Origin: Scilla litardierei
Taxonomy: Eukaryota > Streptophyta > Magnoliopsida > Asparagales > Asparagaceae
DNA length: 64,000 bases
Assembly: GCA_030789695.1 (NCBI GenBank)
Contig: CM061134.1
Span: 66,122,486-66,186,485, forward strand
Direction: 5' to 3'
Shown: in pieces, positions 45,664 to 56,119 of the stretch
How positions within the stretch are numbered: the first letter of the stretch is position 1
Layout of the letters: every line of letters starts with the position of its first letter
Notes under the pieces: model-generated
Told to the model about the DNA's origin: nothing
Database searches by the model: none
What the model saw: the letters and a program-made list of their open reading frames with translations, nothing else
Made by a program: the position numbers and the translations under genes

Positions 45664-47270
45664 CTCGGGTTGGCCCTGCCCCAGAGGTCCGGAGGGGGGA
45701 GCGGGCGCGTAGCCCGGCCCGTGCCCTTCTCTGGTTTGGGTGGCTAGTGTTGGCCCTGCCCCAGAGGTCTGGAGGGGGGGAGCGGGCGCGTAGCCCGGCC
45801 CGTGCCCTTCTCTGGTTTGGGTGGCTAGGGTTGGCCCTGCCCCAGAGGTCTGGAGGGGGGAGCGGGCGCGTAGCCCGGCCCGTGCCCTTCTCTGGTTTGG
45901 GTGGCTAGGGTTGGCCCTGCCCCAGAGGTCTGGAGGGGGGGAGCGGGCGCGTAGCCCTGCCCCAGAGGTCTGGAGGGGGGGAGCGGGCGCGTAGCCCGGC
46001 CCGTGCCCACCTCTGGTTTGGGTGGCTAGGGTTGGCCCTGTCCCAGAGGTCTTGAGGGGGGGAGCGGGCGCGTAGCCCGGCCCGTGCCCACCTCTGGTTT
46101 GGGTGGCTAGGGTTGGCCCTGCCCCAGAGGTCTGGAGGGGGGGAGCGGGCGCGTAGCCCGGCCCGTGCCCTTCTCTGGTTTGGGTGGCTAGGGTTGGCCC
46201 TGCCCCAGAGGTCTTGAGGGGGGAGCGGGCGCGTAGCCCGGCCCGTGCCCTTCTCTGGTTTGGGTGGCTAGGGTTGGCCCTGCCCCAGAGGTCTGGAGGG
46301 GGGAGCGGGCGCGTAGCCCGGCCCGTGCCCTTCTCTGGTTTGGGTGGCTAGGGTTGGCCCTGCCCCAGAGGTCTGGAGGGGGGAGCGGGCGCGTAGCCCG
46401 GCCCGTGCCCACCTCTGGTTTGGGTGGCTAGGGTTGGCCCTGCCCCAGAGGTCTGGAGGGGGGGAGCGGGCGCGTAGCCCGGCCCGTGCCCTGCTCTGGT
46501 TTGGGTGGCTAGGGTTGGCCCTGCCCCAGAGGTCTGGAGGGGGGAGCGGGCGCGTAGCCCGGCCCGTGCCCTTCTCTGGTTTGGGTGGCTAGGGTTGGCC
46601 CTGCCCCAGAGGTCTGGAGGGGGGGAGCGGGCGCGTAGCCCGGCCCGTGCCCTTCTCTGGTTTGGGTGGCTAGGGTTGGCCATGTCCCAGAGGTCTGGAG
46701 GGGGGGAGCGGGCGCGTAGCCCGGCCCGTGCCCACCTCTGGTTTGGGTGGCTAGGGTTGGCCCTGCCCCAGAGGTCTTGAGGGGGGGAGCGGGCGCGTAG
46801 CCCGGCCCGTGCCCTGCTCTGGTTTGGGTGGCTAGGGTTGGCCCTGCCCCAGAGGTCTGGAGGGGGGGAGCGGGCGCATAGCCCGGCCCGTGCCCTTCTC
46901 TGGTTTGGGTGGCTAGGGTTGGCCCTGCCCCAGAGGTCTGGAGGGGGGAGCGGGCGCGTAGCCCGGCCCGTGCCCTTCTCTGGTTTGGGTGGCTAGGGTT
47001 GGCCCTGCCCCAGAGGTCTGGAGGGGGGAGCGGGCGCGTAGCCCGGCCCGTGCCCACCTCTGGTTTGGGTGGCTAAGGTTGGCCCTGCCCCAGAGGTCTT
47101 GAGGGGGGGAGCGGGCGCGTAGCCCGGCCCGTGCCCTGCTCTGGTTTGGGTGGCTAGGGTTGGCCCTGCCCCAGAGGTCTGGAGGGGGGAGCGGACGCGT
47201 AGCCCGGCCCGTGCCCTTCTCTGGTTTGGGTGGCTAGGGTTGGCCCTGCCCCAGAGGTTCGGAGTTTTAG
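45664..47270. repeat. Tandem array of about 20 copies of an 80-bp unit
   Basis: Unit of 79-81 bp containing GCCCCAGAGGTCTGGAGG, GAGCGGGCGCGTAGCCCGGC and TGGTTTGGGTGGCTAGGG. I count 21 CAGAGGT words between 45682 and 47256. Copies vary in a G run (6 or 7), TTCTC/ACCTC/TGCTC words and GGTCTGG/GGTCTTG; one copy near 45955 is cut short. The array lies in the 3' region of the Tat element, just after integrase. Confidence 0.95.
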
Positions 47271-47354
47271 CGAACTGCAAAATTTGTGTAGGAACAACCA
47301 GGTTGGGAAAAACGTGTAGATGTGTATATTGCGCGAAAAAAGAGAAACTCACAA

Positions 47355-48890
47355 CTATTGGTAGAATTTCAGCAGATGTTTCGCGTTCCAAGGGTGGGCC
47401 AGCTCGCTCCCTTCGGGGGTGGCAAGGATGTAGGTGGCCGGTCCGACAATGTCAATGACCGTGTAGGGCCCCTCCCATTTGGCGGCCAGCTTTCCCCGCT
47501 GCGCAGTCTCGGGGCGGAAGGTGGCGTCGCGGAGGACCAAATCGCCGATCCTGAAAGTCCGCGGTTTCACCCGGGAGTCGTAGTATCGGGCCATCCTCTG
47601 GCTGTGTTTGACGAGGCTGGTTAGGGCCCTGTCCCGGACCTCGTCTATCAGCTCAAGACTGAGGCCGAGCCCTTCTCCGTTGATTTCTTCGTCGAAGAGT
47701 TTTAGCCGGAGCGTCTCTTCGCCGATTTCCACAGGTACAACCGCCTCCGATCCGTACGCTAGCATGAAGGGACTTTCTCCGGTCGAGGCCTTGTGGGTGG
47801 TGCGATAGGACCATAGGATCCCTGGTAGCTCATCGACCCATGCTCCCAGGGCGGCGTCCACCTTCTTCTTCATCGGGTTCAAGATACATTTATTCGCGGC
47901 CTCCGCCATTCCGTTGCACTGTGGGTGGGCGACTGATGCGAATTGGAGTTTAATCCCCCAGCCCGAGCAGAAGTCGCGGAAGCCCTCGCAGTCGAACTGC
48001 TTTCCGTTATCCGTGACTATGGAACGGGGAATCCCGAAGCGGCATATGACAGATTGCCAGATGAAGCCCTTCATGTCCGTCCACGTGATCCGCGCCAGCG
48101 GCTCTGCTTCGACCCATTTTGTGAAATAGTCCACGGCGACGACTAGATACTTACTTCCCCTGGAGGCCTTTGGGAAGGGCCCCAGGATATCGAGTCCCCA
48201 CTTGGCGAAGGGGACCGGGCTCAAGATGGGCATCAGGTTGGCCGAAGGTGCAGTCGTCCGTCGGCAGAATTTCTGGCACGCCTCGCACCTTTTGACGTAT
48301 AGTACCGCATCCCGGATCATCGTCGGCCAGTAGTACCCTTGGCGCATTATCTTGTGGGCGATGGTGCGCCCGCCGTGGTGGTTTCCGCAGAAGCCTTCGT
48401 GCACCTCGCGGATGACCTGTTCGGCCCGTTCCGGTCCCAAGCACTTCAGGTAGGGCAGGACGTCGAAATTGGCGCGGCTGCGGCGGTACAGCACTCCGTC
48501 GAGGAGCACGAACGTCAGAGCCCGTCTCTCCACCTGCTTAGCCAGCAACCACTCCTCGGGTAGCTCACCTGTCTCTAAATACTTCACAATGGGGGTCATC
48601 CAGGACGTCATCGTGCCCGTGCACATCAGTTCCCCTTCATTGATGGAGGGTGTCGACATGCTTTCGACGTAGATTGCCTTCCCGATCTTGGCCGCTGAGG
48701 AGGAAGCCAGCTTAGACAGGGCATCTGCCCGGAGGTTGTTGGAGCGAGGCAGGTGTTGCACGTCCGCTTTCTTGAACTTGCGGAGTTCGATCTGGATGCG
48801 ATTCAGGTACCGCTTCATGGTTTCCTCTCGGGCCTCGAAGCCCCCCAGGATCTGTTGGATGACGAGACGGGAGTCACTCAGGAGCAACAC
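47355..48890 (-). CDS. RNase H end and integrase of Tat element
   Basis: One open stretch of about 511 codons on minus. It starts inside RNase H (LLLSDSRLVIQQILGGFEAR, RADALSKLASS), then the integrase zinc-binding H-H-C-C region (EVHEGFCGNHHGGRTIAHKI ... RCEACQKF), the catalytic core (WGLDILGPFPKASRGSKYLV; FTKWVEAEPLA; IVTDNGKQFDCEGF; and a third acidic position in HPQCNGMAEAANKCILN), and the C-terminal domain ending HPWNAKHLLKFYQ. The three DDE acids appear present. There is no chromodomain, as expected for Tat. The methionine at 48890 is an internal codon: the true frame comes from upstream and is lost by a one-base shift near 48919. Confidence 0.85.
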   Translation of the reverse strand: MLLLSDSRLVIQQILGGFEAREETMKRYLNRIQIELRKFKKADVQHLPRSNNLRADALSKLASSSAAKIGKAIYVESMSTPSINEGELMCTGTMTSWMTPIVKYLETGELPEEWLLAKQVERRALTFVLLDGVLYRRSRANFDVLPYLKCLGPERAEQVIREVHEGFCGNHHGGRTIAHKIMRQGYYWPTMIRDAVLYVKRCEACQKFCRRTTAPSANLMPILSPVPFAKWGLDILGPFPKASRGSKYLVVAVDYFTKWVEAEPLARITWTDMKGFIWQSVICRFGIPRSIVTDNGKQFDCEGFRDFCSGWGIKLQFASVAHPQCNGMAEAANKCILNPMKKKVDAALGAWVDELPGILWSYRTTHKASTGESPFMLAYGSEAVVPVEIGEETLRLKLFDEEINGEGLGLSLELIDEVRDRALTSLVKHSQRMARYYDSRVKPRTFRIGDLVLRDATFRPETAQRGKLAAKWEGPYTVIDIVGPATYILATPEGSELAHPWNAKHLLKFYQ

Positions 48891-49192
48891 GTTCGTCGCC
48901 CCGACCGCCCTGGCGAGCTTAACCCGTTAACCGCGGCTTCATACTCCGCGACATTGTTGGTGGCCGGGAAGTCGAAGCGTAGTGCGTATTCTAACGAACA
49001 TCCGTCTGGAGTCTGAATGACGATTCCTACTCCTGTTCCGGAGCCCGTCGCGGAGCCGTCGACGTGGATGGTCCATAATTCGCCTGCCGTCGTCGGGGGG
49101 GCGCTGAGGGTTCGCCCGCCTCGATCCTCTGGGGGGACGTGGGCGCCGACGGTTGCTCTATCTGGTCTCCTGGCGGGATTTCCGTGGTGCAT
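48891..49192 (-). pseudogene. RNase H start of Tat element, between two frameshifts
   Basis: Holds LWTIHVDGSATGSGTGVGIV and FPATNNVAEYEAAVNGL, the first catalytic Asp and the NN-x-A-E-Y-E motif of the plant-type second RNase H of Tat pol. It is entered by a shift at or near the G7 run 49095-49101 and left by a one-base loss near 48919. Confidence 0.8.
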
Positions 49193-49950
49193 TCCACCAC
49201 GAAGTCGGCCAGCGCCTGACCCTTGATCGCCGTCCGGGCTTTGTACGTTATGTCGAACTCGCTGAGCTCGACGCTCCAGTTGAGCATCCTCCCTGACCGT
49301 TCCAGTCTTTTCAGGTTCTTTTCGAGGGGCATGCTGGTGTGGACGGTTATGGGGTGGGCCTGGAAATAGGGTCGGAGCTTTCGGGCGGTGGTGATTAGGC
49401 AGTAGGCGGCTTTTTCGATGGGGCTGTAACGGGTCTCCGCATCCCGGAGGATCCGACTGGCATAGTAAACAGGGCGTTGCACCCCTCCTTCTTCCTTGAT
49501 TAGGACGGAGCTAACAGCCTCCTCGGTGGCCGCCAGGTACAACCCCAGGGGTTCACCTTCCTCCGGTCGTGCGAGGAGCGGTGGGCCTTGTAGGTATGCT
49601 TTCAGCTCCGCGAACGCCCGCGTGCAGTCGTCGTCCCACGGGATCACCTTCCTCTTGTCTTTAGCTTCGCCAAAGGCCGTGCGTAAGACCCTGAAGAAGG
49701 GGAGCGACTTCTCCGCCGATTTCGACAGGAATCGTCCCAGAGCAGCAATCCGGCCGTTCAGTCGCTGCAAGTCCCGGATCGTCCGGGGCTCCGTCATACC
49801 GGTGAGGGCCGTCACCTTGTCGGGGTTCGCCTCGATCCCCCGCTTCGTTATCATGAAGCCCAGGAATTTTCCCGACTGCACGCCAAAGATGCATTTCGCG
49901 GGGTTTAGTCTCAGGTTGTATCGGCGGACCCTCTGGAAGGTCTCCTGCAA
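49027..49950 (-). CDS. RT thumb and first RNase H region of Tat element
   Basis: Continues the reverse transcriptase after the hAT-like insertion. Residues include LQETFQRVRRYNLRLNPAKC, FGVQSGKFLGFMITKRGIE, LNGRIAALGRFLSKSAEKSL and LARPEEGEPLGLYLAATEEA, PVYYASRILRDAETRYSPIE: connection and RNase H fold of gypsy pol. The segment is open from the insertion to the shift near 49100. The leucine codon TTG at 49950 directly continues the frame interrupted at 50457. Confidence 0.85.
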   Translation of the reverse strand: MQETFQRVRRYNLRLNPAKCIFGVQSGKFLGFMITKRGIEANPDKVTALTGMTEPRTIRDLQRLNGRIAALGRFLSKSAEKSLPFFRVLRTAFGEAKDKRKVIPWDDDCTRAFAELKAYLQGPPLLARPEEGEPLGLYLAATEEAVSSVLIKEEGGVQRPVYYASRILRDAETRYSPIEKAAYCLITTARKLRPYFQAHPITVHTSMPLEKNLKRLERSGRMLNWSVELSEFDITYKARTAIKGQALADFVVECTTEIPPGDQIEQPSAPTSPQRIEAGEPSAPPRRRQANYGPSTSTAPRRAPEQE

Positions 49951-49958
49951 GTCGTTGA

Positions 49959-50448
49959 CTGTGTTCTAAAAATCGGCCTGGGCGGCCGCCTAGGCGGCGC
50001 CTAGGCGCTAGGCGGCCAGTAAACGCCCCGATTATGGCCTGGGCGGTCAATCTGGGCGTTTTTGGGATTAATCGGCCGCCTAAGCGTTCTGGGCGGTGTC
50101 TGGGCGCTCTGGGCGGTTCCTAGGTGGTTCCTGGGCGGTTTCTGTGCGTTTTTGGTAAATGGCTTAATTGCACAAGAGTATCTTTTAAATTTTATTTTGT
50201 TGCACACAAATACTCAAAAGTAGGTAAACTTGATTTGATTTAGTATGTATTAAATATTTGATGTATTTTAAATAATATATATATATATTTATATATAAAC
50301 ATAAATATATTATATAAAAATAAATAAAATAATTAAAAAATACAAATCCGCCTAGGCCGATTAATCCCCGATTAATCCCCGATTAATGCTCTGGGCGCTG
50401 GGCGCTAGCAATCCGAACGCCTAGCGCCTAGCGTTTTTTACAACCTTG
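49959..50448. mobile_element. hAT-like miniature element, CTAGGCG family
   Basis: 490 bp with perfect 8-bp target duplication GTCGTTGA (49951-49958, 50449-50456). Termini CTGTGTTCTAAAAATCGGCC and inverted CAAGGTTGTAAAAAACGC are imperfectly matched. Both ends carry CTAGGCG/GGGCGGTC words, the middle (50180-50340) is AT-rich. No coding capacity. Confidence 0.85.
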
Positions 50449-50456
50449 GTCGTTGA

Positions 50457-51849
50457 GGTGGTCGAGGGCCCTTCCACTCTTCACCAGCATGTCGTCGATG
50501 TAGACCTCCAAATTTCGCCCTACCTGAGGGCCGAAAATCCGGTCAACCATCCGTTGATAAGTCGCCCCGGCGTTCTTCAGCCCAAAGGGCATCTTGGTGT
50601 AACAGAAGGTGCCTTTATCGGTGACGAAGGACGTCTTCTCCTCATCCTCCTCCGCCATCGGTATTTGGTTGTACCCCGAGAAGGCGTCCATAAAGCTCAA
50701 CAACTCATAACCGGACGCCTGGTCCACCAAGTGGTCGATCCTGGGCAGAGGGAAGTTGTCCTTCGGGCAAGCCTTGTTGAGGTCAGTGAAGTCAACGCAC
50801 ATGCGCCACTTCCCGCTGGGCTTCTTCACTAGAACGACGTTGGCGAGCCAGTCGGGGTAGTCCACCGGCCGAACAAACTTGGCTTCGAGGAGCCGCTCTA
50901 CTTCTTCCTCGGCTGCCCTCTTCTTTTCGCCCCCCGCACTCCTCTTCTTCTGTCGAACAGGCCGGGCCTCTGGGTCCGCATTCAACCTGTGGGAGATTAC
51001 CGCCGGGTCCACCCCGGGCCTGTCGGCTGGTGACCATGCGAATATGTCCGCGTTCTCCCAGAGCAGGGTGACGAGGGCCGCCCTCAAGGCGGAGGGGAGT
51101 TTCGTCCCGATGGAGACGGCTCTCCCCTCGTCCGAGGTTATTGGGACCTCCTCTACTTCCTCGGCCGGGGTCGGCCGCTGGTCGCAGAAGTCCTCCCTTT
51201 CGTCGGGGACGAGTGGCGTCAGTGTCCGCCTGGGGCCCCCAGGCGGGGACGGCACACGGTTGTGGTCTTGGGGCACCCCTCGACCTCCCCGCACCTGTCC
51301 CACCCCCCGCGGGGTCCGGAACTTCATCGTCTGATGTTGCAGGCTGGGGAGCGCCTCGATGGCCGTCATATATGGGCGTCCAATGATTCCGTTATACACC
51401 GACGCGATGTCGACGATGACGAAAAGCGTTTCCTTGGTGACGATCCTCGGCTCCTCCCCCAGTGTCATAGGCAAGGTGATCGTTCCTTCGGTAGGGATCT
51501 CATGGCCGGTGAAGCTGGCCACAGGGCCCACGCAGGGCTCTAGGTCTGCGCGCCCCCACCCCATCCTTTCGACCGTTGACAGGAACAGGATGTCGCAGGA
51601 GCTTCCGGTGTCGATCAGGAGCCGGCCGACGTCAACCGCCCCGACCCGAGCCTCGATGACGAGAGCGTCGTTGTTCTGGCTCCGCGTCTCCTGCCAGTCT
51701 TCCTCGGTAAAGGTGATGGGGGGTCGGTGTGTCCTTCGCTTCGGTCGGTGGCTGGCGGCTGCCGTCATCACCTGTCGGGCCCCGGCCTCCAGGATGGCGG
51801 GCGCCCGCCCCGCCGAGGAAAGGCCTCCAGTTATCATCTCAATACGCAT
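50457..51849 (-). CDS. Aspartic protease and reverse transcriptase palm of Tat element
   Basis: Open from 51849 to the hAT-like insertion. Protease: RLLIDTGSSCDILFL holds the catalytic D-T-G, later YNGIIGRPYM the second conserved glycine region. After a variable linker (SPPGGPRRTLTPL) comes RT: VSHRLNADP-type ISHRLNADPEARPVRQKKR, the FVRPVDYPDWLANVVLVKKP and KWRMCVDFTDLNKACPKDNF motifs, LLSFMDAFSGYNQIPM (first catalytic Asp), TKMPFGLKNAGATYQRMVD and LEVYIDDMLVKS (YIDD box, intact). The start methionine overlaps the end of the gag frame, a usual gag-pol arrangement. Confidence 0.9.
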
Positions 51850-53163
51850 GACCGCCCTTGGGGGGCGAGGCTCCTCCTTATCGCGGTTCGCCGGGGGTTC
51901 CCGTCCCCCTCCCTTTGGACTATCGTGCTGAGATAGTCTAAGAGCTTCTTTTTTGTTCGCCCGGCCCGGAACTCTTGGCAGAACTTATGGGATAGTTCGC
52001 CAAAGCTCCCTACGGACCTCGCGGGCAAGGCAAAGTACCAGTCCAGCGCGGTGTCCCTCAGGCTTTGGGAGAAATGTCGGCAAAGGAACGCCTCATCCAC
52101 GTCCTGGGCTTCCATCGCCCCCCGGTATTGTTGCACGTGCGTGAGGGGGTCGCCCCCCCCCCATTGTATGTGGCCAAGTGAGGGGGTTTGAACCTTACGG
52201 GCCTGGGGCGGAAGTGATCCACCGGGCGAGTGGCGTGGCCTCCTCCGGGTAGGTCGGGCGATCCGGCGCATCCCCCCTCCGCCACTCGGGGGTCGGGCTT
52301 CGGTCGCGCCTCGGCCGCCGACGGTCCTCCGTCCCCGGGGAGTAGCCCGACGGTCTCCAGGCGGGGCTCCTTCCTTGGGCCGAGGATTCGACGGGTTGCG
52401 GGCTACGGTCCTCCCAGCGCCCACGCCTCCTGGCCAGCTCTCCTCGGGCCTCCATCCGTTCTTGATTCTCCCGAAGGAGTCTTTCACGCTCGGTGGTGAG
52501 GAAGCGTAGTTGCCGACAAACGGCTTCCTCGCGCAGGGTATCGGAGGGGTGGTGTTGGTGATGGGGCCCGCCCCCTCCAGGCGGGGACCTGTTCAGCAAC
52601 GGGTCCCGCCCGTTCCCAGGCCGCCGGGCCGTCGTCGCCTCGTCCAGGAGTTCTCGGTTGCTCCTGTTCTCCATCCTCAGCCTCTCGCGCTCCGCGATGA
52701 TGAAGCGAAGCTGGCGGCGGGCGGCCTCCTCTTCCTGGTAAGCCTTCCGGGTGGTCTCGGCCGCCTCGTCCAGACGCCTCTGCGCGGCGGCCGCCTCCCC
52801 CAGGCGCCTCCACCGCTGCACGACTTCTACCTCCTCTTCCAGGAGCCTTTGCTGGGCCGCGATCTCCTCAGCGAGCCCCCTATGCTCCCCCTCCTCCTCG
52901 AACTGAGGGTGGAGGTTTCGCCTCACGTTCAGGGGCTCTGAGGGGCCGGGCGGAGGTTCCGTTCCAGCCGTCTGACAGCCTCCCCTGGCCTGAGCAACGG
53001 CCTCGACGCTCTTCAGGACGGCGGGGACTGAAGTGTGTTCGATCTCGGAGCCCATCCCCAGAAGGGGGTCGGACGCCGGGGTGATTTGTAGGGAGAGCGG
53101 TTCCTGTCCCACGGGATCTTTGCCGTGGTCCGGGTTCCGCGAGATCGGTATGGAATCTAACAT
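51834..53163 (-). pseudogene. Gag of Tat element, frameshifted
   Basis: Starts at 53163 (MLDSIPISRNPDHG), 18 bp after the primer site. N-terminal half (53163 to about 52235) is a long Glu/Arg/Gln-rich predicted coiled coil with two related blocks (RRQLRFIIAERERLRMEN and CRQLRFLTTERERLLREN), then a basic region. The capsid domain is split: RFKPPHLATYNGGG in one frame (about 52150-52210) and DPLTHVQQYRGAMEAQDVDE, then GSFGELSHKFCQEFRAGR in another (52150-51834). One shift coincides with a C10 run at 52153-52162. No zinc knuckle seen. Confidence 0.8.
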
Positions 53164-53180
53164 GGGTGTGACCCTTCGTT

Positions 53181-53197
53181 TCCCACAGACGGCGCCA
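53181..53197 (-). other. Primer binding site of Tat element
   Basis: TGGCGCCGTCTGTGGGA on minus, two bases inside the 5' LTR; this variant is common in Tat/RIRE2-type gypsy elements. Confidence 0.9.
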
Positions 53198-53199
53198 AT

Positions 53200-54147
53200 T
53201 GTTACGAGGTGGAACTCGCGTACAATGAATTTGTATTAATGGGAACCAAGGGCACGGTGGTTATGTGGAGAAGGGGGTTTAGGTAGGCTATTTGACAAGC
53301 GATTAGTGGGGTGAAGAAGTCGATCTCGACGCCAGTGACGGTCGCGGGGCTGAATCTCGCCGGATGCGGCTGGGCAAGGTTGAACGGCAGGGGGGTGACG
53401 CCGACTGGTGTTGATAGGCGAGCTCTCCTGCAACACGAACAACTCGTCAGAAGGGCTGGGTTGGGGGTTCAACCCTTAGCCCCTCCGATGCCTAAGTCAG
53501 TGATAGGGCTTAAAATGGGGGGCTGGTCACGCCGGTCTGACTAACGGTGTGTCGACCGCGCGTGGCGAGCTATAGGTGGGAGAACAAAGATATGGAAGAC
53601 CTTTGCACTCGTGTGTGAATAGTTAAATGAGAGAGAATTCTGCAGCCACCTCTTCTCCGTAAGAGGAGAAGGGGTATTTATACCTGACGGGTGATGACTA
53701 GGCGTGCTGAGCTGGCCCGGGTGTCGGCGGAGGCTTCGGACAAGGACGCCGGGAACAGGAGTCTCTGACCTGCCTTTGTCAGGCGGCGCAACGGCCCAGG
53801 GGTGCTTTTGTCGGGATGTCAGAGCCGAAAGTGAAAGCGTTATCTGTCAGGTGGCTCTTCCGTCAGGGGGTGCTTTGTCGGATGGTCGGGTGACGTATGT
53901 GTCAGGTGTCCTTATCCTTAGGTTGTTTGTCGTTAGCGTCGGACTAAGAGTCGGCCGGCTGCGGTGGTCCGCCTCGGCCGGCTGCGGGGGTCCGCCCCGG
54001 CCGGTTCGGGGAGCGCTGCAAGGCGCGCCTGTCTCCATGATGCCCCGGATTTTCGGGGCGGCGGCCCTTTTGTGTAAAGGTGAGTTAATGGGGTATGTTA
54101 ACGGATCCGGGCGGGAGTCGGGCTCCTACGATCTTTAGGTCGTAACA
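53200..54147 (-). repeat. 5' LTR of Tat element
   Basis: 948 bp, near-identical partner of 41778-42725. TATAAATA on minus at 53675-53682 would start transcription leftwards into gag. Confidence 0.95.
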
Positions 54148-54152
54148 ATTAC

Positions 54153-54850
54153 TATTTGGCTATAGAATCTGGGTGTAAAACCAATCTCCATCAATTTATT
54201 GTGGTGAATTGGATATCGATTTTATTGTGTTGTTGGAGGAACCCTAGACAAGTCTAGGCGTTGCGGTTGGAAATCCTGGTCAAGACTAGGTTGTTGGAAA
54301 TCCTACCAAGTGAAGTTAGGTGTTTGTATTTGCCAAGGCAATAGTGGAAATCTCGTACCGGATTGGTCGGGGACTAGACGTACCCAAAAGTTGCGGGGAA
54401 CCAGGATAAAAATCCTTGTGTCTGCGATTGCTATTTCTGTGTTTGTTTATCTTTGCGAGCATTTCTTATTTAACTTGCAATTACTCTTTGTTTAATATCA
54501 TTGTAACTCTTCTATAATATATTGCCAAAGATCAGCTTTGTACTTACACTCTTGTGCAAATTTTCATATATCTTCATTAAGTGCTTAACTATCTGAACTG
54601 TGCTTAAATTCCCTCTGGGAGTCGACTACTGTTTATAGGGAGTCGACTACCAGAAGTATTTCACCTCTGATTTGATTTGAAGATTCATTGAGCTGATTAA
54701 GAACCAAGCGTAGATCACTCTACTTGGTTTCTTAGGCAACATTAGAAGGATTCGTTTTGTGTTGATTTATAAAAAACGAAAAAGTTTTATATTCATACAA
54801 CATTATTCAACCCCCCTTCTAGTGTTGTTTGCCATCCACAGGATCCAACA
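54153..54850 (+). repeat. 5' LTR of Sirevirus-like element, second part
   Basis: Continues 40701-41777 after the Tat element; matches 60401-61095 of the 3' LTR. It carries two more AGTCGACT words (about 54621, 54642) and ends GGATCCAACA. Confidence 0.9.
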
Positions 54851-54852
54851 CT

Positions 54853-54864
54853 TGGTATCAGAGC
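54853..54864 (+). other. Primer binding site of Sirevirus-like element
   Basis: TGGTATCAGAGC, two bases inside the LTR, complementary to initiator Met tRNA. Confidence 0.9.
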
Positions 54865-54875
54865 AGGTTAAAGCG

Positions 54876-55821
54876 ATGGCATCAACAAACGTCTGCAACA
54901 CTCACACTCCTCCGATCTTCAACGGTAATCTTTATTCTCAATGGAAAAGGAGAATGGAAATCTTCTTAGTGGCACAAGATCTAAAATACGTAAGATCTCT
55001 CAGAGAACCATACGAGATTCCAACCATACCGCAAACTCAATGGAGCCCTGATCAAGAGGAAGCCTACTTCAACAACCTCAAGGTAATGTATTTACTTTAG
55101 ATTAACTGATCAAATATTAGATCTTGTAGAAAAGGCGGAAACCGCACATCAAATCTTAAACTTGTTGGACGAAAGATTCGGATCAAGATCAAATGAGATC
55201 CAAACACCCGTAAAGATACCTCAAGCCAATGATGAAGAACTATGCATGATGGCTCGTCAGAACGACAAGAACGGGGTAAGTGATTCTAGCTCTGACGAGG
55301 AAAATGAATTTGATATCGTAAGCGCATATGAAAATCTTTATAGAGAATATGAACGTTTGTCAAAGAGACACAAGACTCTAGACAAAAAGCACAAGACTCT
55401 GCATAAAGAACATGATAAATTAGTATGTGATCACGATGCACTGAAATCTGAACATGCTATTTATATCTCTATTTTAAATGATAAAATCGATACGCTTGAA
55501 AATGTCTTGAGCACGAGTAAGCTTAAACACGAAGAATTAGTTCTTAAGCTTGATGAGTTTAAGACAAATCCAAGTGCGAAAGCTACTCATTCACAAAAGC
55601 ATGTATCCACAACACATAATAAAAATGCTCATGCTTCTACCTCTAGTAACAACTGTAAAAATGAGAATGTTGTGCATACAAATGTTAAAAAGCATACTAT
55701 TGTGTATGGAAGAAATGTTAGACACAATACACCCCACATGTCACATAAACCACATGTTATACACAATGCATATCAAGGATCACATTTTGTACCACAAACC
55801 TCACAATGTACACAATATTAG
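54876..55821 (+). pseudogene. Copia gag, internally deleted
   Basis: Starts at ATG 54876 (MASTNVCNTHTPPIFNGNLY), the usual opening of copia gag with the F-x-G-x-(N/D)Y-x-x-W core (NLYSQWKRRMEIFL). A stop at 55098-55100 and a shift follow; 55162-55821 holds LLDERFGSRSNEIQ, then a long Lys/His/Glu-rich coiled coil (NLYREYERLSKRHKTLDKKH) typical of Sirevirus gag C-terminal regions. Most of the central capsid part and the CCHC knuckle are missing, so this looks like a deletion derivative. Confidence 0.8.
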
Positions 55822-56119
55822 AAGTAACATGATATGGATACCCAAACACTTATGCCAGCATGATAAGAATGTTTATGTTCATAATTTGACTAGAAGTATG
55901 CATGGATTTTATAATGATTCATTTGTGCATAGGAAATCAAATTCAAATCGAATTTGGGTTCCCAATAAATAACTCTCTCATTTGTACATGCATTAGGGTA
56001 TCCACATGCTTCATGTATATTCTTTTGATACCCAACATGTAAGACCGTACATAACAATAAAATTTTATTTTCTCTAACAAATCGGACCCAATTATAAGTG
56101 GGTACCAAACGTGTCAAAA

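Larger units (their letters stand above)
41778..54147 (-). mobile_element. Tat-lineage Ty3/gypsy element, recent insertion
   Basis: 12,370 bp, minus strand, perfect target duplication ATTAC (41773-41777, 54148-54152). LTRs of 948 bp each (41778-42725, 53200-54147); I noticed only two substitutions between them. Primer site 53181-53197, gag 51834-53163, protease-RT 50457-51849 and 49027-49950, RNase H-integrase 47355-49192, long GC-rich 3' region 42726-47354 with an 80-bp tandem array. Primer-site type, lack of chromodomain and the long repeat-bearing 3' region fit the Tat group (RIRE2/Retand-like). Coding parts are broken by frameshifts and by a hAT-like insertion at 49959-50448. Confidence 0.9.

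Noticed and set aside
45664..47270. Array of about 80-bp direct repeats as a CRISPR-like array, or as a repetitive Pro/Arg protein gene
   Set aside because: Units are contiguous without spacers and the DNA is plant nuclear. Open frames exist on both strands only because the unit is GC-rich and stop-poor; lengths of 79-81 bp break any single frame.
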